64,000 nt of DNA, from positions 186,001 through 250,000 of the forward strand of contig JADJRQ010000001.1 of NCBI GenBank assembly GCA_016712175.1. The letters run 5' to 3'. The notes under the pieces were generated by a model. The model worked only from the letters and a program-made list of their open reading frames with translations, searched no databases and was not told where the DNA came from. Positions 36,413 to 46,066 of this stretch are shown here, piece by piece (the stretch's first letter is position 1; every line of letters begins with the position of its first letter). Origin of the DNA: Solirubrobacterales bacterium. GTDB taxonomy: Bacteria > Actinomycetota > Thermoleophilia > Solirubrobacterales > 70-9. The translations under genes were made by a program, and so were the position numbers.

Positions 36413-36565
36413 GGTGGACGGCCTCTCTCCTTGTGAATGGACGGTGGTGCTTGACAAAAGCACCTACCCGCCACCCTAGCGCCGCAATCAACTGAGCGTC
36501 ACGACTGCCTTCTAACCGAACATCCTTCCAAAGAGAGAACCAGCCTCTCGATCAGTAGCGGCTAT

Positions 36566-36991
36566 CTAAGGAGTGGTCGTTGTGACCGCGCCCGAAGATG
36601 CTGCGATCGCACTGCAGAACGAGTCCGCGACGCCCTCGATTGCCTTCAGGCCCGACACCTTGTCCTTGCAGTCGGATGCCAGGTTGTCGAGCGCGTCGCT
36701 CAGGTTTCCCTTGGCGGAATCCGAAGCGCTTGTGATCTCTTTGGACAGATCGGAGTTCAGCTGGTCGCAGGCAGCCTTCGCGGCAGCCTGAAGCGTCGAG
36801 TTCGAGATACCGGCGGCCGCTTCGTTACAGGAACTGGACGCGTCGGCGAGTTTCGCCTGGAGCGTGCTTTCTACGTCGGTGGTCGACGTAGAACCTTCGG
36901 TCGAGTTGTCGTCGGACGAACTGCCACAGCCGGCGAACATCGCCGCCGCAAGCAGCAGGATTGCCGGGCCGGTAGCCAGTCGGGCTTTCAT
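36566..36991 (-). CDS. Small lipoprotein of unknown function
   Basis: The protein has 141 residues. A lipoprotein signal (LLLAAAMFAGC) and a Ser/Thr/Asp linker precede a helical, Ala/Ser-rich body with three evenly spaced cysteines (SSSCNEAAAG, AAACDQLNSD, ASDCKDKVSG) plus one near the end (SFCSAI), possibly two disulfides. No family recognised. It is divergent from the SLC13-type transporter and 153 bases upstream, on the same strand, of the peptide-transporter operon start. Confidence 0.65.
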   Translation of the reverse strand: MKARLATGPAILLLAAAMFAGCGSSSDDNSTEGSTSTTDVESTLQAKLADASSSCNEAAAGISNSTLQAAAKAACDQLNSDLSKEITSASDSAKGNLSDALDNLASDCKDKVSGLKAIEGVADSFCSAIAASSGAVTTTTP

Positions 36992-37216
36992 GCTGCCACC
37001 GTTCCAGCCGCCTCTTGGCGAGCCTCAACTTCAGCGATACCGCTGTAGACGACTGCGAAAAGAGAAATCGATGGGTATGCCACTAGCTGCCTTTCGGTGG
37101 AGTTCGGGTTGGTGCCGGTTCCCGACTGTGACCACAAACCTAACGGTTGGAGAGGTGGTCGGTCGGTTTCGACCCGACATTCTTGACTAAGTTGAATGGT
37201 CTAATATGAATTGCCT
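36992..37216. promoter_or_regulatory. Divergent control region, lipoprotein / SLC13-type transporter
   Basis: There are 225 bases without a gene. An AT-richer patch just before the transporter (TAATAT at 37201-37206) could be a -10 element, with TTGACT at 37182-37187 upstream, but the 13-base spacing is too short for a standard sigma-70 promoter. Nothing else recognised. Confidence 0.25.
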
Positions 37217-38983
37217 ATGAGTCTCGACGCCTGGTTCACAGCTGCCGTAGTTGCCGCAATGCTTGCATCGCTCGCCTTTGAGCTCGTCCCTCCCGCCGCC
37301 GCGGTACTGACGGCGACGGTAGGACTACTCCTTTTCGGGGTGATCGACGAGACCCAGGCCTTCTCCGGCTTTTCCAATTCGGCTCCGCTCAGCGTGGCCG
37401 CCCTTTACGTGTTGGCCTACGGTGCCGACAAGACCGGCCTGCTGGGACCGGTCGTCAACCGGATGCTGGGCAAGGAGAACGAGGTGACCCGTACTTCCCT
37501 GGCCCGGCTGAACGCACCCACGGCGGTAATTTCGGCCTTCATCAACAACACCCCGCTGGTGGCGATGCTCATCGGACAGGTCACTTCCTGGTGCAACCGT
37601 CGCGGGGTTTCCCCCTCGAAGCTGCTCTTGCCGATCTCCTATGCCGCGATCCTCGGTGGCACCCTGACGGTGATCGGCACTTCGACCAACCTGGTCGCTT
37701 CGGGTCTGCTTGAAGAAACCGGGCAGTCGCCAATCGGGATTTTCGAAATAACAAAAGTGAGCGGGATCTCGGTAATCCTCGGAATGATCGTGCTGGTGTT
37801 TCTGGTGCCCCGGCTGCTGCCGGTCCGGCGGGCGGCGATCGAAGAGTTCACCGACGAGATGCGGGAGTTCACGCTCCAGATGGAGGTGATCGAAGGAGGT
37901 CCGCTCGACGGATCCAGCATCGCCGATGCCGGCCTGAGGAATCTCAAGAGCATCTTCCTGGTCGAGATCCAGCGAGGCGGTGTGGTGCTGCCGGCTGTCT
38001 CCCCCAGTCGCAGGCTCGCCGGAGGAGACCGGCTTACTTTCGCCGGGGACTCGGACTCGATCGTCGACTTCCAGCGGACCAGCGGCCTGCGATCGGCCGA
38101 GAGCCAGCACATGCTGGAGATAGACAGCCCCGAACACACCTTTTTCGAGGCCGTGGTCGGTGCCGATTCCCGTCTCGCCGGTCAGACCCTCGCCGAACTC
38201 GAGTTCCGCGGCCGCTACCAGGCGGCGGTGGTCGGACTGCACCGCGCCGGCGTCCGAATCGACAAGGGCCTTGGCCGGGTCGCACTTGAACCCGGAGACA
38301 CCCTGCTGCTCCTCGCCGGCCCTGATTTCAAGGTCCGCTCGAGGAGGAGCCGCGACTTCCTGCTGGTCTCCCGCATCGGTGGGCCGACTCCATCGGCCAC
38401 CCGCCGGGCGCCCCTGGTCGGCCTGCTGGCCCTGGCGGTCATCGCCCTCGCCGCCTTCGAGGTCTTGAGCATCCTCGAAGCAGCGCTGATCGCCGCGGGG
38501 ATTCTGATCGCGACCAAGACCATCAGCTTCTCCGAGGCGGGCGAGGCGATCGACTTCAGCGTGATCCTGCTGATCGCTTCCGCTTTCGGAATCGGCGAAG
38601 CGATGCAGTCCTCCGGACTCGCCGAGTCGATGGCCAACGGTCTGCTCGACATTTTCGGCGGCTGGGGCAACTTCGGCATCATCCTCGGCCTCGTGGTCGC
38701 GACGACGCTGCTGACCGAGGTGATTACAAACAACGCGGCAGTGGTGGTGGTCTTCCCCATCGCCCTGTCAGTGGCCGCGAGCGCCGGACTCGACCCAAGG
38801 ATCATCGCGATGACGATCGCCGTCGCCGCCTCGTCTTCCTTCCTCACTCCGATGGGCTACCAGACCAACACCATGGTTTACGGACCAGGCGGCTACAGGT
38901 TCTCGGACTACCTCAGGGCGGGAATCCCGATGAACCTGGTGGTCGCCGGCTCCCTGACGGTGACCGCCTGGTCACTCTCCTGA
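37217..38983 (+). CDS. SLC13/ArsB-superfamily transporter with two TrkA-C (RCK_C) domains
   Basis: The protein has 588 residues from ATG 37217. The first half has about five membrane helices, including the repeat motif SAFINNTPLVAMLI and the paired GGTLTVIGTSTNLVASGL (substrate/sodium-site motifs). The centre holds two soluble RCK_C-type domains (residues about 210-290 and 300-380, e.g. DSRLAGQTLAELEFRGRYQ). The second half repeats the transport unit: TEVITNNAAVVVVFPIA and SSSFLTPMGYQTNTMVYGPG. Such proteins move dicarboxylates, sulfate or related anions with sodium; the ion is not known here. Convergent with the ELWxxDGT gene, 15 bases apart. Confidence 0.85.
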   Translation: MSLDAWFTAAVVAAMLASLAFELVPPAAAVLTATVGLLLFGVIDETQAFSGFSNSAPLSVAALYVLAYGADKTGLLGPVVNRMLGKENEVTRTSLARLNAPTAVISAFINNTPLVAMLIGQVTSWCNRRGVSPSKLLLPISYAAILGGTLTVIGTSTNLVASGLLEETGQSPIGIFEITKVSGISVILGMIVLVFLVPRLLPVRRAAIEEFTDEMREFTLQMEVIEGGPLDGSSIADAGLRNLKSIFLVEIQRGGVVLPAVSPSRRLAGGDRLTFAGDSDSIVDFQRTSGLRSAESQHMLEIDSPEHTFFEAVVGADSRLAGQTLAELEFRGRYQAAVVGLHRAGVRIDKGLGRVALEPGDTLLLLAGPDFKVRSRRSRDFLLVSRIGGPTPSATRRAPLVGLLALAVIALAAFEVLSILEAALIAAGILIATKTISFSEAGEAIDFSVILLIASAFGIGEAMQSSGLAESMANGLLDIFGGWGNFGIILGLVVATTLLTEVITNNAAVVVVFPIALSVAASAGLDPRIIAMTIAVAASSSFLTPMGYQTNTMVYGPGGYRFSDYLRAGIPMNLVVAGSLTVTAWSLS

Positions 38984-38998
38984 AATCACCCTGGCAGG

Positions 38999-41122
38999 TC
39001 ACCTCGAGGCGCGAGATCTCCGCTTCTTCTTGATGACCTTGACCGTGCGGCCGCGGAAGCGTTTGTTGCCGGCGGAATCAGTCGCCCTGACCTTGATCCT
39101 CGCCTTTGAGATCTTCTTCCTTTTCAAAGCTCGGCCGACCAGACGGCGGGCTTTCCTGGAGAGTTTCAACCGGAGGGTTACCCGCTTGCCGGCAGCGCGG
39201 CTTGCGGTCACCTTCTTCAACTTCAGTTTCTTGGTCTTCTTGACCTTGCCGTTTCGTTTGAAGATCTTGACCTTGATCTTGCCGGTGGCCCGTAGCGAGC
39301 AGGCTTCGTCCAGACAGGCCGCCTTGACCACAAGTCGCTTGCGGTTGGTCTGCTTCTTCCTGCCGCTCAGGCGCAGCTTCGGGGCAGTCGTATCGGAAGT
39401 CGGTGGAGGCGGTGGCGGAGGAGTGATCACGGCAGGCACGGTGTAGGTGAAGGCGCGGGTGGCCGGGGTCGGATCGACGTTGCTGTAGGGGGGCGGATCG
39501 GTGGCGGCTACCGAGAAGGTATGGGGGCCTTCGCTGAGCCCGGCGTAAGTGCTGGAGCCGCTGTTGCACGCGACCGGTGCCCCGCCGTCGAGGGAGCAGG
39601 TGAAAGTCGAGCCCGGCTCGTTCGAAGAGAAGGTGAAGGTCGCGGAGTTGACCTCGATCGTCTCTCCTTCGGCCGGTCCGGAATCGATCGTGGTCTGTGG
39701 CGCGGTTTGATCTGCGTAGACCGACCACAGCTCGACCCCGGTCGCTCCGTCGTCATCGCCACGGAAGAACAGGCGGTCCCCGACGACAACCCCCTGGTTG
39801 ACCAGCGAGCCTCCGGCCGGATTGATGTCGGTCAGTCGTTCGGGCGGGCCGATCGTGCCGTCACTCCGATACAGCTCCTGTCCGTGGACTCCGTCGTCGA
39901 AAGACAGGTAGAGGTTGTCATCGAAAGCCATCAGGCCAAAGGTGGTTGCGCCGGCATCGAACACCTCCTGGGTTCCGGCATTGGTCCCGTCGGACTTGAA
40001 CACCTTGGTACTGCCCGCTTCGAGGAAGAGAGTTCCGTCAACGTCAACGAGTTCGGTTGGCGTATTGCCGACGGTGCCTACCGGAACGGTACCCCCCGGG
40101 GTGCCATCGGTCTTTTGGAGCCCGAAGTCCCAGGCGAAGAAAAGCTGTCCGTTGGATTCCGCGAAGGATGCTCCGAAACTCATGCTGTCGCCGGCGGCAT
40201 TGCCACTGATGTCCTTGACCATGAAAGTGCCGAGCGCGGTCCCGTCCGAGCGCCAGAGTTCGAGCCCGTTCGTGCCATCGTTCGCCCGGAAGTAAAGGAT
40301 GCCGCCGAAGTCGATGTAGTCGCTCTCCAACTGGGGAGTGAACGGGACCGGCAGGCCGTCGGCGGCCCCGGGACCGATGTTCTCGACCATCGTCGTGCCA
40401 GGCGAGACACCGTCATAGGTCCAGAGTTCTTTGCCTTCGAAGGCGGTTTTCCGGGTGAAGAAGAGCCGGTTGCCGACCGCCATCAGGTTGAACACCGGAC
40501 TGATGGAAGTCTGAAGATCCTCGACCATCACCGTACCGCCAGGTGTGCCGTCGGACTTCCAGAGTTCCTGGCCGTCGGTGTCGTCAGAATTGGCCAGAAA
40601 GTACAGGGTGCTGCCAACTTTGGTGAGATCGGATGGGGCGCCACTCTTGAAGCCAGTCGGGTTGATGTTCTTGACCAGGACCGTGCCCGCCTCGGTGCCG
40701 TCGGTCTTCCAGAGCTCGGTGCCTTCAAGTGATCCCGAAGAGGCCGAGAAAAATACCTCTCCGCCAACTTCAGTCATCCAGTCAGGACTGCTGGAGAACA
40801 TTGGACCCGAGTCCGCGATGTCCTTGACCAGAAAGGTGCCGGCGTCGGTACCGTCAGAGCGCCATAGTTCGTCGGCGTGTGCGGCACCGGTGTAGCCGTC
40901 GGTCGCAGCGAACAGCAGTACCCCACCGAAGTCGATCCCGCCGCGATTCTGAAGCGGATTGCCGTCGTCCGATCCAGGGTTGATGTCCTTTACCGGCGAG
41001 ACGACCACCGGCCCAAGCGAAGCCCGCGCGGACTCTTCCAGTCCGAATCCCAGAACGGCGAAAAGCGTGGTCAGCAGAATCAATCGCGATGTGAAACCCG
41101 TCCGGACCGCATCCTGAGTCAT
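38999..41122 (-). CDS. Secreted ELWxxDGT-repeat protein with Ig-like and basic C-terminal domains
   Basis: The protein has 707 residues. Signal peptide (LILLTTLFAVLGFGL), then about eight to ten ELWxSDGT-type repeats (DELWRSDGTDAGTFLV, TELWKTDGTEAGTVLVKNI, QELYRSDGTIG) up to about residue 465, forming a probable propeller. An Ig-like module (TTIDSGPAEGETIEV to FTYTVP) follows, then a proline-rich hinge and a Lys/Arg-rich domain with a cysteine pair (KAACLDEACSLRATGKIKVK) similar to the one ending the quinoprotein at 14.2-15.8 kb. Role unknown; a surface or matrix protein is likely. Confidence 0.8.
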   Translation of the reverse strand: MTQDAVRTGFTSRLILLTTLFAVLGFGLEESARASLGPVVVSPVKDINPGSDDGNPLQNRGGIDFGGVLLFAATDGYTGAAHADELWRSDGTDAGTFLVKDIADSGPMFSSSPDWMTEVGGEVFFSASSGSLEGTELWKTDGTEAGTVLVKNINPTGFKSGAPSDLTKVGSTLYFLANSDDTDGQELWKSDGTPGGTVMVEDLQTSISPVFNLMAVGNRLFFTRKTAFEGKELWTYDGVSPGTTMVENIGPGAADGLPVPFTPQLESDYIDFGGILYFRANDGTNGLELWRSDGTALGTFMVKDISGNAAGDSMSFGASFAESNGQLFFAWDFGLQKTDGTPGGTVPVGTVGNTPTELVDVDGTLFLEAGSTKVFKSDGTNAGTQEVFDAGATTFGLMAFDDNLYLSFDDGVHGQELYRSDGTIGPPERLTDINPAGGSLVNQGVVVGDRLFFRGDDDGATGVELWSVYADQTAPQTTIDSGPAEGETIEVNSATFTFSSNEPGSTFTCSLDGGAPVACNSGSSTYAGLSEGPHTFSVAATDPPPYSNVDPTPATRAFTYTVPAVITPPPPPPPTSDTTAPKLRLSGRKKQTNRKRLVVKAACLDEACSLRATGKIKVKIFKRNGKVKKTKKLKLKKVTASRAAGKRVTLRLKLSRKARRLVGRALKRKKISKARIKVRATDSAGNKRFRGRTVKVIKKKRRSRASR

Positions 41123-41312
41123 TTCCGTGCCTGCTTTCCCGCCCGTTCTTCGAGCGAATCCCCTGTGCCCGGCCCTGCCCGTGAAGCGACGTGGCCGCTT
41201 ACTTACGCTGTGTCCACCGTATCAATTGTGGGGGCCCGCTCCGTCGATCTGGCGGGGTGCGGCCGCCTTACCCGCCGAGCACGACGAGGACGCAGGCGTT
41301 TACTGTCGGGCC
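41123..41312. promoter_or_regulatory. Divergent control region
   Basis: 190 bases between the divergent ELWxxDGT and phytoene-desaturase-like genes. No regulatory site is recognisable by eye. Confidence 0.2.
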
Positions 41313-42994
41313 ATGGAGGCAGCTGCGACGCCCGCCGCTGGCGCCGGATACGCCGAGGATCGCAATGGCTCGATCAGTTCGAGTTACGACGCGATCGTGG
41401 TCGGTGGCGGACACAACGGCCTGACCACGGCCGCCTATCTCGCCCGGGCGGGACTGAAAGTGGTTGTCCTGGAGAGACGCGGCGTCCTCGGCGGGGCCTG
41501 TGTCACCGAGGAGGTCTGGCCCGGCGCCCGGGTCTCCCGCTGTTCCTATGTGGTCTCGATGCTCCAGCCGAAAGTGATCAGCGACCTGAAGCTCAAAGAC
41601 TTCGGCTACAGGGCCTACCCGATGGATCCGGCCTACGCCGCGATGACCGAGGACGGCCCGATCTTCTTCTTCAACGAGGTCGAGCGCACGGTTGCCTCGA
41701 TCGCCAGGCACTCACCCAGAGATGCCGCTTCTTACGCGGACTTCGAGAATCTGCTCGAGCGCAGCGCCGAAATCCTCCGGCCGATGCTGCTCAGGGAGCC
41801 GCCGCCACTCGGCTCGAAGAGTCCCGGCGACATCGCCGACCTGCTTCGCGAGGGTGCCCGGGTAGCAGGAATGAGCCGGCGCGACATCCATGACCTGGTC
41901 CGGATCTTCACGATGTCAGTCGGCGACCTGCTCGACGACTGGTTCGAACACGACGGCCTCAAAGGGTCGATCGCCTCGACCGGGGTGGTCGGCGTCTGGG
42001 CCGGCCCCCGAACCCCGGGCACGGCATACAACCTGCTCCACCACGCCCTCGGAGAACTGGACGGGATCAGCGGAGCCTGGGGACAGGTAGTCGGCGGCAT
42101 GGGCGCGATCTCGGGCGCGATCGCCTGCTCCGCCGAAGCTGCTGGCGCGACCATTCTGACCGATGCCGAAGTCGTATCGATCAACGTGAAAAGCGGCGAG
42201 ACAACCGGCGTCACCCTGGCCTCGGGCGAGGAGATCCGGGCCGGGATCGTCGCCTCGGGGGCTCACCCGAAAACGACCGTACTCGACCTGGTCGGGGACA
42301 GCCACTTTCCCGACGAAGTCGTCACCGACATGAAGCGTTACCGGACCCGCGGCGGTTCGGTCAAGGTGAACATGGTCCTCGACGAAGCCCCGCAGTACGC
42401 CGGGGTCAGCGCAGAGGATCAGGGCCACCTGCTCAGCACCGGGGTCAACATCTGCCCTCGATCGACTACCTCGAGGCTGCCTGGCAGGAAGCCTCGCCCG
42501 GCCGCCCCGCGGCCCATCCCTACATCGAAGCCGAACTGCCCTCAACCGTCGACCCCGGCCTGACCGACGACGAGCGTCTGGTGATGACCATGTTCACCCA
42601 GTACGGACCATCGGAAGAGGGCCAGTGGAAGGACGGTGACCGCGAGCGCTACGGCGATGCCTGCGTCGACCGGCTAAACCGGTTCGCGCCCAACTTCAAG
42701 GCCCCGGTGGCCGAGCGCGAGGTCCTCGCCCCGCCAGACCTCGAGCGGATCTACGGCCTGCAGGGCGGATCGATCTTCCAGGGCGAGCAGGGCATGAACC
42801 AGATGGCGTTCATGCGGCCGACCCCCGACCTGGCCCAGTATGCGACCCCGGTCGGCGGCCTCTACCTGTGCGGCGCCGGCACCCACCCCGGCGGAGGAGT
42901 AACGGCGGCCTCCGGCCACAACGCAGCCCAGCGAATCCTCAAGGACCGCCGCAAATCCCGCCGCCCCTGGAAACGCCGCCGCAGCGCGGGCTGA
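41313..42994 (+). CDS. Phytoene-desaturase-like FAD oxidoreductase, one frameshift
   Basis: From ATG 41313 there is an unrelated 28-residue lead, then the FAD motif VVGGGHNGLTTAAYLARAG and GGACVTEEVWPGARVSRC. The frame fails after HLLSTGVNICP; the next frame continues with SIDYLEAAWQEASPGRPAA to the typical end GLYLCGAGTHPGGGVTAASG and a basic tail. One base is missing next to the CCC at 42455-42457. The corrected protein has about 560 residues, the size of the actinobacterial/animal pyridine-nucleotide-disulfide (PYROXD2-like) group within the CrtI family. The substrate is unknown. It is a paralogue of the gene at 27-28 kb, which is shorter. A methyltransferase follows on the same strand. 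Confidence 0.83.
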
Positions 42995-43004
42995 CACGCG
43001 GCCA

Positions 43005-43832
43005 ATTATCGATCAACCGAGCCCCTCCATAGAGCCCGAATACGACGAACCGTATATCCGGTTTCTGGAGGCGGTCTGGGGCGATGGCTACCTGAGCCCG
43101 GGAGGTCCGGATGAGGTCCGGCGAATCGTCGGCGACCTCGATTTCTCGGGCAGGAGAGTGCTCGACATCGGCTGCGGCTCGGGCGGCGTCACCGTATTCC
43201 TGGCCGAAGAATTCCCGCTTGAGCACATCACCGGCTTCGACGTGGAAGGGCCGGTCATCGAGGCGGCCCGGCGGCGGGCCGGGGCCGCGAACCTGGACCA
43301 GCGAGCCGAGTTCGTCAAAGGGCAGCCGGGTGGACTGCCGTTCCCGGACGGCAGCTTCGACATCGTCTTCTCCAAAGACGCGCTGATCCACGTCTCGGAC
43401 AAGGAGTTCCTCTTCCGCGAGTTGTTCCGGATCCTCAAACCCGGCGAAAGTCTGGCGGCCAGCGACTGGCTGACCTCGCATGACGGCCCACCGTCACCGG
43501 CGATGGAGCGATACCTGAAAGCCGAGGGCCTCAGTTTCGGAATGGCTTCGGCGGACCGCTATGAATCGGCCCTCACGGATGCGGGTTTCGGCGAGGTGAA
43601 AATCGTTGACCGCAACCCCTGGTACCGGGTTGAGGCCAGAACGGAACTGGAGCGCCTCGAAGGACCATTGTTCGATCAGGTAGTGAAGGAGGTCGGTCCG
43701 GAACTGGTCAAAAAGAACATCACTATCTGGACCGAGATGATCAAGGTCCTCGACTCGGGAGAACTCCTCCCGACCCACCTCCGCGCAAGGCGACCAGACC
43801 AGGGCGACGGTTCCGAGGCGATGGCCTCTTAA
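43005..43832 (+). CDS. SAM-dependent methyltransferase (phosphoethanolamine-methyltransferase-like), unclear start
   Basis: The SAM-binding motif is VLDIGCGSGGVTVFLAEEF, followed by GFDVEGPVIEAARRRA, a LPFPDGSFDIVFSKDALIHV motif (typical of PEAMT-like enzymes) and LFRILKPGESLAASDW. In-frame sequence upstream of the GTG at 43158 also looks like family N-terminus (YDEPYIRFLEAVWGDGYLS-PGG), so translation must begin before 43041. No ATG, GTG or TTG exists in that frame; ATT 43005 is the earliest plausible codon. A base error or a rare start is possible. The product could methylate a small amine or lipid head group. It follows the FAD oxidoreductase by about ten bases. Confidence 0.75.
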   Translation: MIDQPSPSIEPEYDEPYIRFLEAVWGDGYLSPGGPDEVRRIVGDLDFSGRRVLDIGCGSGGVTVFLAEEFPLEHITGFDVEGPVIEAARRRAGAANLDQRAEFVKGQPGGLPFPDGSFDIVFSKDALIHVSDKEFLFRELFRILKPGESLAASDWLTSHDGPPSPAMERYLKAEGLSFGMASADRYESALTDAGFGEVKIVDRNPWYRVEARTELERLEGPLFDQVVKEVGPELVKKNITIWTEMIKVLDSGELLPTHLRARRPDQGDGSEAMAS

Positions 43833-43873
43833 CACAAAACCCGCTTGGCGAGAGGGAGCGCTGGGTCGCCAAG
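43831..43873. terminator. Terminator between convergent genes, related to the tRNA-linked terminators
   Basis: The stem CTTGGCGA / TCGCCAAG (43844-43851 with 43866-43873) lies between the methyltransferase and the NHL gene. On the minus strand it is followed by CGGGTTTTGTGTT, so it terminates the NHL gene. The tail TCTCGCCA..GGGTTTTGTGTT is shared with the repeat copies at 46.0, 48.65 and 49.67 kb. Confidence 0.65.
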
Positions 43874-43875
43874 AC

Positions 43876-45873
43876 TCACTTTTTGACCTTGATCTTCTTC
43901 TTTGCGCTCTTGCCGCCGGCGTTCTTGGAAGTCACCTTAAAGGTGGTCTTGATCTTGCCGGGCTTCTTGAACCTGAGCTTGACCTTGACGGTCTTCCACT
44001 TGCCGGCCCGGATCTTTCCGACCGACTTCTTGGCCTTCACACCTTTGCCCGTGACCTTCAACTTGACGCCCCTGGCAACCGCGTTGCCGGAGTTCTTGAC
44101 CTTGACCTTGTAGGCCGCCTTCTTGCCCTTTTTGGCCTTGGCCGCACCCTTGACCTTGACCTTTCTGATCTTGGCCTTGTAGATGGTGGTGTCGGGCGGT
44201 GTTGTGTCGACGGTGAACACGCGGGCGACCTCCGATAGGTCGGTATTACCCGCTTCATCGATTGCCCGGACCGCGAACCGGTGAGGGCCGTCGCTCAGGC
44301 CCGAGTAGGACTTCGGCGAGCTACATGGACTGAGATCGCCACCGTCAATCCCGCACTCGAAACTCGACCCGGCCTCGCTTGAAGAGAAGGTGAAAGCCGC
44401 TTCGTTAGTGGTGATGGTGCCGGTGGGTCCGGAGTCGATTGTGGTGACGGGGGCGGTTGTGTCGACCGTGAAAGTACGGGTCGCCGGGCTTTGGTCCTGA
44501 TTTCCGGCTGTGTCTTCAGCCCTGAAAGCGGCGGTGTGTGAGCCTTCGGCCAGGCCGGTGAAGGTCTTGGGGCTCAGGCAGTCGGCGAAAGAGCCAGAGT
44601 CAATCTTGCATTGGAGCCCGGCGATGTCAACGGCCGGGTCTCCGCCGAAGGTGAAGGTGGCTTCATTGGTTGTGATGGTGCCGCTCGGACCGGAGTTGAT
44701 CGTGGTGTCCGGCGGGATCGTGTCCACCGTGAAGTTGCGGGAAGCGGAGGCAGAGTTGGTTGCCGAGTCGGTCGCTTCGACGAAGAACTGGTAGTCGCCG
44801 TCGGCGAGCGGAGCGGCGTCAGTGTGACTTGAGGCTGCTGAGCAGGGGCCGAAGGTCGGGGTACCGGTGGCGATGGAGCAGCGCAAAATCACACCCGCCT
44901 CGGCGCTGAAGCCGAAGGTCGGGGTGATATCGGTGGTCGGGCCGTTCGGGCCGGAGTCGATTGTGGTCTGGGGAGGCGTGGTGTCGGTGAACTTCTGGAT
45001 CCGCTTGTTGCCGGTGTCGGCGACGAAGAGGTTGCCATCGGCGTCGGTGGCAGCCCCCGCGGGGTAGCTCAACTCGCCGCCCAGTCCTCCGGGGCTGCCC
45101 GACTGGCAGTCGGCTGCGCTCGTACAGATCTCCGCCCCCGTGCCGCCGCCAATATCGACGTCCTTGCCCCAGATGCCCTGGAAGGTCCCCGCGAAGCCGG
45201 ACTTCTGGACTCGTTGGTTGCCGAGGTCGGTGATGTAGACGTCTCCGGCCGGGTCGGTTGCAACGTCCCGAGGGTCATCGAACTCACCGGCCAGCCCGCC
45301 GGCCACGCCAAACTTGCAGTTCGCCGCCACGGTGCAGATCTCGAAGCCGGTTCCGGGGGCGACGCTGTCCACGTCCTTGCCCGACGTCCCGAGGAAGCCA
45401 CCCGCCGTGTCGAAAACCTGGATCCGGTCGCTGCCGTTGTCAACGACATAGACGAGCCCTGAGGTGCTCGCGGCGACCCCTTGCAGGCCTCCACGGAACT
45501 CGCCGCCGCTGGATCCGGGAACGCCGGTCTTGCAGTCCGCCGCGACGGTGCAGACCTCGTAGCCGTCGCCGGCGGAGACGCTGTCTACGCCCTTGCCCCA
45601 GGTGCGGAGGAAGTTGCCCGAGGAGTCGAACTTCTGGACCCGGTTGTTGGCCGATTCGAGCGAATAGACGTTTCCCGCCTGGTCGGCCGCCACATCGTTG
45701 GCCGCGATGAACTCACCGCCGAGGATCCCGTACTGGCCGCCCTGGTAATCGGCAGCCACGGTGCAGATCTCGGCGCCAGTGCCGACGACGACGATGGCGA
45801 GGACGATCGCCGCTCCGAGTGTTTGCAGCAGCGTGGGCAGGGCCAGATGGCCGAGGCGGCGGTCGCAGCGCAA
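43876..45873 (-). CDS. Secreted NHL-propeller protein with Ig-like repeats and CARDB-like basic tail
   Basis: About 665 residues if it starts at TTG 45873, just before a signal-like hydrophobic stretch; the frame is open up to GTG 46014, but that codon is inside the repeat terminator. Four NHL-type blades follow (NRVQKFDSSGNFLRTWGKGV, DRIQVFDTAGGFLGTSGKDV, QRVQKSGFAGTFQGIWGKDV, KRIQKFTD), each preceded by a cysteine-containing insert (EICTVAADCK). Then three Ig-like modules begin with TTI(D/N)SGP, and a Lys-rich CARDB-like domain ends the protein (SGNAVARGVKLKV, then KNAGGKSAKKKIKVKK). Likely surface-exposed; function unknown. A shortened relative of its last 22 residues is at 46437-46505. 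Confidence 0.78.
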   Translation of the reverse strand: MRCDRRLGHLALPTLLQTLGAAIVLAIVVVGTGAEICTVAADYQGGQYGILGGEFIAANDVAADQAGNVYSLESANNRVQKFDSSGNFLRTWGKGVDSVSAGDGYEVCTVAADCKTGVPGSSGGEFRGGLQGVAASTSGLVYVVDNGSDRIQVFDTAGGFLGTSGKDVDSVAPGTGFEICTVAANCKFGVAGGLAGEFDDPRDVATDPAGDVYITDLGNQRVQKSGFAGTFQGIWGKDVDIGGGTGAEICTSAADCQSGSPGGLGGELSYPAGAATDADGNLFVADTGNKRIQKFTDTTPPQTTIDSGPNGPTTDITPTFGFSAEAGVILRCSIATGTPTFGPCSAASSHTDAAPLADGDYQFFVEATDSATNSASASRNFTVDTIPPDTTINSGPSGTITTNEATFTFGGDPAVDIAGLQCKIDSGSFADCLSPKTFTGLAEGSHTAAFRAEDTAGNQDQSPATRTFTVDTTAPVTTIDSGPTGTITTNEAAFTFSSSEAGSSFECGIDGGDLSPCSSPKSYSGLSDGPHRFAVRAIDEAGNTDLSEVARVFTVDTTPPDTTIYKAKIRKVKVKGAAKAKKGKKAAYKVKVKNSGNAVARGVKLKVTGKGVKAKKSVGKIRAGKWKTVKVKLRFKKPGKIKTTFKVTSKNAGGKSAKKKIKVKK

Positions 45874-46006
45874 ACGGAGTTTGATCAGTACCTTCCCGAA
45901 GCGGGTTCTCGGAAAGGGTTTTCCCCGAATAGGACAACCTGCGTTACCAAACGTAACACGGTTACCCAGCCATTGTTGTGGTGTCAATAAACAGGCGACC
46001 GGCCCC

Positions 46007-46066
46007 TTAAACACAAAACCCCTGGCGAGAGGGGGCGGTGTGTCGACCTTGCGGTCATAGCGGGGA
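46007..46066 (-). repeat. tRNA-3'/terminator repeat, copy A
   Basis: Sixty bases identical to copy B at 48645-48704. Read on the minus strand: the last bases of a tRNA acceptor (TCCCCGCTA), a small hairpin GACC-GCAA-GGTC, then the terminator CCCCCTCTCGCCAGGGG-TTTTGTGTTT. Copy A lacks the tRNA T-arm: similarity stops at 46067. It lies upstream of the NHL gene. Confidence 0.75.

Noticed and set aside
45959..45987. A TTGACA box as promoter of the NHL gene
   Set aside because: The -35 word is perfect, but the sequence 17 bases on (TAACCG) is a poor -10, and the start codon is itself uncertain.
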